DNA of 13,429 bases from CAYFJO01 sp964343305. Lineage in GTDB: Bacteria; Planctomycetota; Planctomycetia; Pirellulales; Pirellulaceae. The stretch covers positions 1 to 13,429 of the forward strand of contig CAYFJO010000296.1 in NCBI GenBank assembly GCA_964343305.1, in the 5' to 3' direction. The notes below the pieces were generated by a model. It made no database searches. It was not told the origin of the DNA and saw only the letters and a program-made list of their open reading frames with translations. Below are positions 9,077 through 13,429 of this stretch, one piece after another (the stretch's first letter is position 1; every line of letters begins with the position of its first letter). Both the position numbers and the translations under genes were made by a program.

Positions 9077-9105
9077 AGTTTATCACAGACACCTTTTGTT
9101 GACAA
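9077..9105 (-). promoter_or_regulatory. Sigma70-like promoter of the 1407-residue gene operon
   Basis: On the minus strand TTGTCA (9105-9100) and TAAACT (9082-9077) are exactly 17 bases apart. The transcript would start near 9070 with a leader of about 36 bases before ATG 9034. This separates the scaffold operon from the upstream TIR-ParA operon, although readthrough is possible. Confidence 0.55.
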
Positions 9106-9145
9106 AGAATCCCTTGTTTACCGGGGCAGCGGAGCCGCAACCAAC

Positions 9146-9202
9146 GTAGCTGAATTCGTGAGAATTCAGTTCGCAAGTCTGAATTCTTACGAATTCAGCT
9201 AC
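9146..9202. repeat. Nested palindromic element with four GAATTC sites
   Basis: Left arm 9146-9169 and right arm 9179-9202 are 24 bases each, complementary with a single mismatch around a nine-base loop (TTCGCAAGT). Each arm is itself a near-palindrome: CTGAATTC, four bases, GAATTCAG. The element can therefore fold as one long hairpin or as two small ones. A separate 10-base palindrome, CCACATGTGG, abuts it at 9202-9211. No T tract follows on either strand. It is probably a dispersed intergenic palindromic unit that may also stop transcripts arriving from the gene ending at 9251. Confidence 0.75.
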
Positions 9203-9250
9203 CACATGTGGGCAAGAAATCAGCAAAGGGCGAAGCAGTAAAATGACTCT

Positions 9251-9724
9251 TTACAAGTCGCGCACCGACATCAGATGGTCGTGACCTTCTTTGCGGCCCG
9301 TGATGCGGTTTTCAATCTTTTGGTGCGCGTCTTTTTTCGATCGAATGGATTCGACGATACCAAACTGCTTGGCTACTTCAATCGCTTCGTTTTTCTTGAG
9401 TGGGTTGATGATGGAAGCGACGTTTTGGGTTATCGCGGCGTAGCTCGTGTCGCTTTCGATGGCCCGATCGAACAACACGTTGAGTTGCTCGACACTGGAT
9501 TCCACGAGTGGTCCGTCGATGGTCGTCGATGTTTTCTCCGCGGACGCGGAAGAGAGAGAGGGTTCGACCTTCGACAAGAGCTGCGCAAACTCGGCGAACG
9601 TCAATTCATCGAACGGTAGCAGGGCTTCGTTCAGCTTGTCCCATTGCTTGGCGATTTTGGCCGAGTCGTCGCGGCTCGCGCTCGCCAGACTCTGGGCCAG
9701 CTCTCGTAGATCGGAGACTTTCAT
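9251..9724 (-). CDS. Small helical partner protein of the TIR-ParA fusion, function unknown
   Basis: A 157-residue cytoplasmic protein with no signal peptide or membrane segment. Residues 1-55 are predicted helical and begin MKVSDLRELAQSLA. Residues 57-72 are a Ser/Thr-rich linker. Residues 75-105 form another helical stretch. Residues 108-143 (LKKNEAIEVAKQFGI, then SIRSKKDAHQKIENRI) resemble a SAP or Rho-N type helix-extended loop-helix, which in other proteins binds nucleic acid. That resemblance is pattern-based and weak. The gene starts six bases after the stop of the TIR-ParA gene with no strong ribosome site, which points to coupling and a shared transcript. Because ParA ATPases normally work with a DNA- or cargo-binding partner, a ParB-like or effector-regulating role is plausible but unproven. 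It contains no ParB helix-turn-helix that I can see. Confidence 0.7.
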   Translation of the reverse strand: MKVSDLRELAQSLASASRDDSAKIAKQWDKLNEALLPFDELTFAEFAQLLSKVEPSLSSASAEKTSTTIDGPLVESSVEQLNVLFDRAIESDTSYAAITQNVASIINPLKKNEAIEVAKQFGIVESIRSKKDAHQKIENRITGRKEGHDHLMSVRDL

Positions 9725-9730
9725 CGTCGA

Positions 9731-11200
9731 TTAAGACTCGACCGAAGCCGAGGTGGCTTCGAGCGTCTGGATTCGCCCGACCACTTCGTTGGCCAGTTGG
9801 TTGAAGATCGGCTGCAGATCGCGAATCAGCGCGGGAAACTTCCCTTGATTCGCAGCGTGAAAAAATGCGACTGCCTGAAAAATGTGACGGCGGAAACAAT
9901 AAACTTCATCGCCCCAAGCTTTGTTATAGAATGGCGGAACGACCTTCCACATTTCCGTTTCACGCGGAGCCAGTTTTTCGCGATTGCCGGACCGGTTGGC
10001 GAGTACGCCGAGCAACTGTGTGTTCGGGATGATTCCCTGGTCCGTCAATTTTCGTAGCCAACCAAGTTGGCGTGGCAGTCCTTCCAACGACATCTTGTCC
10101 ACCACAACGGGCAACAACAGATAATCGCTGGCGACGACGCCATTGATATACGCTGTAGTCAAGCGCGGCGGGCAATCCAGCAGCACATAGTCGAACTCAT
10201 CAAGAATACCGGATTCACTCAGCGCGTGTGACAACCGAAAACGCAGATCTTTTGGCTCAAGATTTGCCAGCCAGCGGACCTTGGCCCGCTCTTCTGCCAG
10301 ATACAGCGACTCGTCGGCACCAATCAAGAAACCTTCACTGTCACCGATCCGAACGGCTCGCTTTTGCAAGTCCGCTGGATTGCCCGCATCCGTGAAGACG
10401 TCTGTAATCAAGTTGCGTTGCCGCACCATGTCGCTGAACTGGGCCATCGGCAAACAACGACGTGACAAGGAACCTTGGTGGTCGAGATCGATCAGCAACA
10501 CACGCTTGCCTTGGCTCCACAGGGCTGCTCCCAGGTTTTGCGTGATGGTGGTCTTGCCAACGCCGCCTTTGATATTGGCAATGGCAATCACACGAGCGCG
10601 TCGCGATTGTTTGCCCATCACACTGGTAGCCGCGCCATTGACAGCTCGCTCCCACGATCGCCCGTCGAACTTGATGACTTGATCAAGCTGTTTTTGTGCT
10701 TGAGTCTTGTGCCGCTCCAGTTCCATGTTGGTTTGCGTCAATTGAAGCACGGTTTTGCCCATCTCTTCGATCTCGGACTTGCGGTCCTCGACTTGTCGCA
10801 TCAAATCCAGCACACAGTTCTTGATCAGGGTGCTCGCGCCTCTGCGGAGGCCGAGTTTGACATAGTCGATATAGTGCCGATCACGCAGTTGTGGATGGAG
10901 CGATTCGAGATGACATGCCTCCATTACAATGGGGAGTATGCGAACATCCGGCCGCTGGGTTTGAATCCACTCAAACTCCTTGCGAACCTCAGGCGAGATG
11001 ACCGAGCGAGGAGTCAACACGATGAGGAACCAGCGGCATGTGTCCAGCGCCTCTTGAACTGCATCGCGCCATTTTTCTCCTGCTTGCAGATCGACGCCGG
11101 AGTACCACGTCGAGAATCCATAAGTCTCAAGTGGTTTGTGCACATACTTTTCTACGAACGCAACGTCTTCGCCTGAATGACTAATGAATACGTAGGACAT
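9731..11200 (-). CDS. TIR domain-coiled coil-ParA-type ATPase fusion
   Basis: A 489-residue protein starting at MSYVFISHSGED. Residues 2-115 form a TIR domain: box 1 FISHSGED (5-12), GFSTWYSGVDLQAGEKW (28-44), and SVISPEVRKEFEW (66-78), where Glu75 aligns with the catalytic glutamate of NAD-cleaving TIR domains. The domain closes with LRDRHYIDY (105-113). Residues 130-178 form a charged coiled coil. Residues 203-475 form a ParA/MinD-type deviant Walker ATPase: KGGVGKTT (211-218), Walker A' DLDHQGS (238-244) and Walker B YVLLDCPP (338-345). Both catalytic modules look intact. The family would cleave NAD or make a signal nucleotide, gated by ATP-driven dimerisation; this coupling is inferred. 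An in-frame ATG at 11467 would add 89 residues, but these lie in repeat-filled DNA. GGAG nine bases before ATG 11200 and the TIR box 1 at once after it support the shorter start. Confidence 0.9.
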   Translation of the reverse strand: MSYVFISHSGEDVAFVEKYVHKPLETYGFSTWYSGVDLQAGEKWRDAVQEALDTCRWFLIVLTPRSVISPEVRKEFEWIQTQRPDVRILPIVMEACHLESLHPQLRDRHYIDYVKLGLRRGASTLIKNCVLDLMRQVEDRKSEIEEMGKTVLQLTQTNMELERHKTQAQKQLDQVIKFDGRSWERAVNGAATSVMGKQSRRARVIAIANIKGGVGKTTITQNLGAALWSQGKRVLLIDLDHQGSLSRRCLPMAQFSDMVRQRNLITDVFTDAGNPADLQKRAVRIGDSEGFLIGADESLYLAEERAKVRWLANLEPKDLRFRLSHALSESGILDEFDYVLLDCPPRLTTAYINGVVASDYLLLPVVVDKMSLEGLPRQLGWLRKLTDQGIIPNTQLLGVLANRSGNREKLAPRETEMWKVVPPFYNKAWGDEVYCFRRHIFQAVAFFHAANQGKFPALIRDLQPIFNQLANEVVGRIQTLEATSASVES

Positions 11201-11209
11201 CGAGCGCGT

Positions 11210-11213
11210 CTCC
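11210..11213 (-). promoter_or_regulatory. Ribosome binding site of the TIR-ParA gene
   Basis: GGAG on the minus strand, nine bases before ATG 11200. It supports this start over the upstream in-frame ATG at 11467. Confidence 0.55.
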
Positions 11214-11226
11214 AAGCGAAAAATGT

Positions 11227-11257
11227 GACGTGTGAAGTCGCGGCACCTTCGCACGTC
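11227..11257 (-). promoter_or_regulatory. Leader hairpin ahead of the TIR-ParA ribosome site
   Basis: GACGTGTGAAG (11227-11237) and CTTCGCACGTC (11247-11257) form an 11-base stem with one mismatch and a nine-base loop. In the minus-strand transcript it sits 13 bases upstream of GGAG. It could modulate translation or stabilise the message, or be a protein-binding operator in DNA. Confidence 0.45.
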
Positions 11258-11287
11258 TCGGGAAAAAAGGATATGAAGTATAAGTTC

Positions 11288-11316
11288 AGAATAATGGGCT
11301 ACCATCGTCGTCGCAA
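11288..11316 (-). promoter_or_regulatory. Candidate promoter of the TIR-ParA operon
   Basis: TTGCGA (11316-11311) and TATTCT (11293-11288) are 17 bases apart on the minus strand. A second possible -10, TATACT (11282-11277), lies just downstream but lacks a good -35. Either would place the hairpin at 11227-11257 inside the leader. Confidence 0.35.
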
Positions 11317-11355
11317 GAGTTTGGCCGAGTAGTTTGGCGGAAGACGATGGATTGA

Positions 11356-11378
11356 CCTGATTAGGGGGATTAATCAGG
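11356..11378. repeat. Perfect eight-base inverted repeat
   Basis: CCTGATTA (11356-11363) and TAATCAGG (11371-11378) surround a G-rich seven-base loop. It lies 40 bases upstream of the candidate TIR-ParA -35, so it could be an operator for a repressor or activator. Confidence 0.45.
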
Positions 11379-11430
11379 CAAACTCTGCCTCTCACGGTGT
11401 CAATTTGGGAAGAGTTTGAGGATGTGGACT

Positions 11431-11490
11431 GTCCGTCGCGACAAGCTGCCAACTCGTCGATTCGCAAGCCGGCAGCTTGCGGCGATGGAC
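11431..11490. repeat. 60-base imperfect inverted repeat downstream of the prenyltransferase-fold gene
   Basis: Arms of 20 bases (11431-11450 and 11471-11490) match at 17 of 20 positions around a 20-base loop. The inner nine, CAAGCTGCC/GGCAGCTTG, are perfect. An alternative inner stem, GCAAGC/GCTTGC (11464-11469 and 11475-11480), competes with it. It begins 20 bases after the stop at 11511 on the minus strand but has no T tract. It may be a dispersed palindromic unit that also acts as a transcript 3' end. Confidence 0.6.
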
Positions 11491-11510
11491 ATAAGAAGCC
11501 ACCGATACGA

Positions 11511-12590
11511 TTAGGGCTGCGAAATGGGTAGGTATCGATAAGGAGAAGTCAGCACGAGACACGCCGCTGCGGTGCAGAAGGTGCGGCTAGTGATACAGTG
11601 TGCACCGGCCCAACTGCCATCGCCGTTTTGCACCTTGACGATCTTGTCGCGCATTGTGGGAAACCAAGTCTGCCAATCTTGAGAACCGCTGGGCGAGCTG
11701 TCGTTCTTTTGCAGCATCGTTTCGGTGATCAAGTGGAAGGCCAAGTACTCTTCGCCGCCTGCTTGTGTGAATGCGGTGTTATCTTTCTTGATCAGACTCA
11801 CCACATCTTTGAACGCCTTCGTGGCGATCGCTTCGCTTTCTCTTCCCATGGCATATAGCACCCGGATGCCGGCCGCGTTTTTATAAAGCGTGTGCATCCA
11901 ACTGCCGCGCACTTGGGCAAGCTGTTGGTTCATGGTCTTAATCAAGTATTCGGCGACCTTTTCCGGTGCACCGCCAACCTTGATTCCGGCGAGGTCCGCC
12001 GCGCGAAGAGCCACCCAGCCCATTACTGTGCCCAGCGTGGGAGCCCAAGAGTTGCCCGCCCAATTGCCGGCCGCTGACTGTGCACCGACGACCGCGTTGA
12101 CCACTTTTTCGAGCGACGGCCGAACCAGATCCGGATCATTGCCTTCGCCCAACACCTGGCTCATGAACAACGTCGCGAAAAAACTATGAGCGTGCCGGCC
12201 AATTTTGTTTTGTAACTGAGTTTGCACGGCCGACGTAATATCATTGGTCGGCATATTTTCGACCGTCTGCAGCATGAATCGCACGATGCGGCGGATGCGG
12301 CTGCCGTACTCGCCTTCGACTGGCGTGTTGCCTTGCGCCATCAAGGCCAGACCGACCATCGCCGTACAACCAATGTCGCTGGGCTGGCCAATGTCGACGC
12401 CACAGCCGCCGTCGCGATGCATGGTTTTCATCAGCCACTGGTTCCCCTTGCGGACGGCTGCCTCGCTGGCCTCGGTCAATTCGCGGAAGCCGGAGCTGTC
12501 GCTGCTGGAGTCGAGTTCGGCGGCGCGCGCCAACCCGGGTGCGAGCAGCAAAGGGCTGGCAGCGAGAAGATTTCGGCGTGAAAGTTTCAT
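11511..12590 (-). CDS. Tat-exported prenyltransferase/squalene-cyclase-fold protein
   Basis: A 359-residue protein. Residues 1-23 form a twin-arginine signal (LSRRNLLAASPLLLAPGLARA) with cleavage after Ala-Arg-Ala. The mature part is an alpha/alpha toroid of the prenyltransferase/squalene oxidase repeat type: KGNQWLMKTMHRDGGCG (48-64), GAQSAAGNWAG (169-179), and a QW-like element QNGDGSWAG (321-329) followed by TAAACLVLTSPYRYLPI (340-356), the usual family ending. The DxDD acid motif of real triterpene cyclases is absent. At 359 residues it is also far shorter than cyclases (about 630), so terpene cyclisation is unlikely. Planctomycetes carry many such orphan toroids of unknown role. The in-frame ATG at 12647 is rejected because the twin-arginine signal would then begin at residue 20. 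AAGG lies about seven bases before ATG 12590. It has its own strong promoter. Confidence 0.83.
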   Translation of the reverse strand: MKLSRRNLLAASPLLLAPGLARAAELDSSSDSSGFRELTEASEAAVRKGNQWLMKTMHRDGGCGVDIGQPSDIGCTAMVGLALMAQGNTPVEGEYGSRIRRIVRFMLQTVENMPTNDITSAVQTQLQNKIGRHAHSFFATLFMSQVLGEGNDPDLVRPSLEKVVNAVVGAQSAAGNWAGNSWAPTLGTVMGWVALRAADLAGIKVGGAPEKVAEYLIKTMNQQLAQVRGSWMHTLYKNAAGIRVLYAMGRESEAIATKAFKDVVSLIKKDNTAFTQAGGEEYLAFHLITETMLQKNDSSPSGSQDWQTWFPTMRDKIVKVQNGDGSWAGAHCITSRTFCTAAACLVLTSPYRYLPISQP

Positions 12591-12611
12591 GGGATTACCT
12601 TTTTGTGTGTT

Positions 12612-12639
12612 GGACGGAATGCCGCTCCGTCCGGACGGA
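12612..12639. repeat. Triple GGACGGA/TCCGTCC cluster in the toroid gene leader
   Basis: GGACGGA (12612-12618), TCCGTCC (12626-12632) and GGACGGA again (12633-12639). The last two abut as a perfect 14-base palindrome. The first two make a seven-base hairpin with a seven-base loop. In the minus-strand leader, which would start near 12660, the middle copy must choose between partners. Confidence 0.6.
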
Positions 12640-12666
12640 TTAGGCATCCATCCTACGCAAAATCAA

Positions 12667-12695
12667 ATTATCCGGATCTTGGCACTGGCCGTCAA
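12667..12695 (-). promoter_or_regulatory. Strong sigma70-like promoter of the toroid gene
   Basis: TTGACG (12695-12690) and GATAAT (12672-12667) are 17 bases apart, one mismatch each from consensus. The expected start is near 12660, giving a leader of about 70 bases. Confidence 0.6.
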
Positions 12696-12706
12696 CTAAA
12701 TCGGTC

Positions 12707-12735
12707 TTGACCTCACTTTGTCTTCTCTGTAAATG
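12707..12735 (+). promoter_or_regulatory. Candidate promoter of the aldolase gene
   Basis: TTGACC (12707-12712) and TAAATG (12730-12735) are 17 bases apart. The leader to ATG 13025 would be about 283 bases and would include the inverted repeat at 12911-12990. A closer promoter may exist, but I see none. Confidence 0.4.
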
Positions 12736-12910
12736 CACTCTCGCCAGTAAAGGGAATTGTTAAACGAAGCTGGCAGTGGTTTGGGAAACTCTACTGAATA
12801 TACCACGTACGCGTCGCACCAATTGTTCCCAAACCCACGAAAAGACCGGATTTTTCATTCGGCTGCGACCGATCATTGATAGTGGTTCGACCCGTCCAGA
12901 GACACGCATG

Positions 12911-12990
12911 GTTCAAAAGGGGTCGGGAGTCTTTTGCCGGAACGGCCCGAAGGGTGCTTTGCACAAAAGACTCCCGACCCCTTTTTGAAC
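12911..12990. repeat. 80-base long-armed inverted repeat
   Basis: Arms 12911-12936 and 12964-12990 are complementary over 26 bases with a single extra A/T. The core is GGGGTCGGGAGTCTTTTG. The 27-base loop contains a second small hairpin, GTGC-TTT-GCAC, at 12954-12964. It ends 34 bases before the aldolase ATG. The structure is typical of a dispersed palindromic element rather than a terminator, since it lies upstream of a gene and no T run follows the stem. Confidence 0.75.
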
Positions 12991-13024
12991 TCTACCTCGC
13001 CTAACAACTCCAAGGAAACAACCG

Positions 13025-13429
13025 ATGAGAACAAACGACATCAAACAGAAAGTGCAGAGCGGAGGTGTATCGATTGGGACGTTTATATTTGAATTCAACA
13101 CGACCGGTGTCAGTCGCATCGCAGCGGAATCCGGGGCTGAGTTTGCGATCTTTGATATGGAGCACACCGGGTGGAGCATCGAGTCGATCAGGATGCTGAT
13201 TGCGACAACACGTTCGACCGAGATAATTCCCTACGTCCGGATCCCAGCCACGGAATACGACTTCATCGCCCGTGTGCTCGACGTAGGAGCGATGGGGATC
13301 ATGGTGCCGATGGTGGAAAGCGCCGATCAGGCGCAGGCGATTGTTGCTTCCGCGAAGTACCCGCCCGTCGGCCGGCGCGGCGCCGCCTTTGGAGTTGCTC
13401 ATGACGACTACAGCGGCGGTGATATCGTC
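13025..13429 (+). CDS. HpcH/HpaI-family class II aldolase, 3' end cut by window
   Basis: The first 135 residues are present and the frame is open to the right edge. Family members cleave 2-keto-3-deoxy acids (for example 2-keto-3-deoxy-L-rhamnonate or 4-hydroxy-2-oxoheptanedioate) into pyruvate and an aldehyde, using a divalent metal in a TIM barrel. Visible motifs are IGTFIFEFN (17-25), FDMEHTGWS (43-51) with His47 in the place of the catalytic base, VRIP (71-74) with the pyruvate-binding Arg72, and LDVGAMGIMVPMVESADQA (85-103). KYPPVGRRGA (111-120) follows. The metal-binding Glu and Asp lie beyond the window. AAGGA eight bases before the ATG supports the start. The exact substrate cannot be told from this part. 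Confidence 0.88.
   Translation, partial: MRTNDIKQKVQSGGVSIGTFIFEFNTTGVSRIAAESGAEFAIFDMEHTGWSIESIRMLIATTRSTEIIPYVRIPATEYDFIARVLDVGAMGIMVPMVESADQAQAIVASAKYPPVGRRGAAFGVAHDDYSGGDIV

Larger units (their letters stand above)
11201..11510. other. Intergenic region with the TIR-ParA leader and three inverted repeats
   Basis: This 310-base gap holds the ribosome site, leader hairpin and promoter of the TIR-ParA gene, then the hairpins at 11356-11378 and 11431-11490. No credible gene is present. The open frame extending the TIR-ParA start through it has no domain content. Confidence 0.7.
12591..13024. other. Divergent intergenic region between the toroid gene and the aldolase gene
   Basis: This 434-base gap contains the GGACGGA cluster, back-to-back promoters and an 80-base inverted repeat. 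The stretch 12740-12905 shows nothing recognisable. Short open frames crossing the inverted repeat are not credible genes. Confidence 0.7.

Noticed and set aside
9099..9104. TTGACA on the plus strand as a -35 box
   Set aside because: There is no -10 at a proper distance and no plus-strand gene follows. The same bases serve the minus-strand promoter.
9146..9202. Nested palindrome as a CRISPR repeat pair or a classical rho-independent terminator
   Set aside because: The two arms are inverted rather than direct repeats and have no spacer series. No T tract follows the stem on either strand.
11201..11467. 89-residue N-terminal extension of the TIR-ParA protein
   Set aside because: It runs through the inverted repeats and promoter region, has no recognisable domain, and the shorter start has a ribosome site directly before TIR box 1.
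12591..12647. 19-residue extension of the toroid protein from the ATG at 12647
   Set aside because: It is encoded by the GGACGGA cluster and would bury the twin-arginine signal. ATG 12590 fits better.
12776..13179. Short open frames on both strands across the 80-base inverted repeat
   Set aside because: Their sequence is the translated palindrome itself plus unstructured flanks. One also runs antisense into the aldolase start.

Overview
The window looks like a chromosomal segment of a planctomycete, most likely from the Pirellulales group. The basis is family content: a PVC-type membrane-bound dehydrogenase/heme-binding protein, a short secreted ceramidase-like hydrolase, a Tat-exported prenyltransferase-fold protein, large membrane-anchored proteins with STN/secretin-type and HEAT domains, and linkers rich in DPFG. 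The genus cannot be fixed from the sequence. Eight protein-coding genes are supported, two of them cut by the window edges. I see no tRNA, rRNA, CRISPR array, transposase or integrase.

Layout. (1) 1-1798, minus: N-terminal 599 residues of a PVC-type dehydrogenase-like beta-propeller protein. (2) 2039-3424, plus: secreted neutral ceramidase-like hydrolase, divergent from gene 1. (3) 9034-4811 and 4814-3414, minus: a coupled two-gene operon (ATGA overlap). The first gene encodes a 1407-residue membrane-anchored protein with five tandem STN+secretin-N1-like modules, a lone sixth N1-like unit and a helical repeat tail. The second encodes a 466-residue membrane-anchored MORN-variant plus HEAT protein. 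(4) 11200-9731 and 9724-9251, minus: a two-gene operon with a TIR-coiled coil-ParA fusion and a small helical partner of unknown function. This is the most unusual locus here and a candidate NAD-linked immune or stress system. (5) 12590-11511, minus: Tat-exported prenyltransferase/squalene-cyclase-fold protein. (6) 13025 to the edge, plus: HpcH/HpaI-family class II aldolase, divergent from gene 5 behind back-to-back sigma70-like promoters.

The intergenic DNA is rich in long, near-perfect inverted repeats: 9146-9202 (nested, four GAATTC sites), 11431-11490, 12911-12990 and a GGACGGA cluster at 12612-12639. They resemble dispersed palindromic units more than ordinary terminators, because none is followed by a T tract. 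Two of them flank the TIR-ParA operon. The operon also has its own leader hairpin (11227-11257) just ahead of the ribosome binding site.

Working together: genes 1 and 2 are typical planctomycete exported degradative or oxidative proteins. The 1407/466-residue pair probably forms an envelope scaffold facing the periplasm. The TIR-ParA pair is a cytoplasmic ATPase joined to a putative NADase. The functions of the scaffold pair and of the TIR-ParA partner are inferred from domain architecture only.
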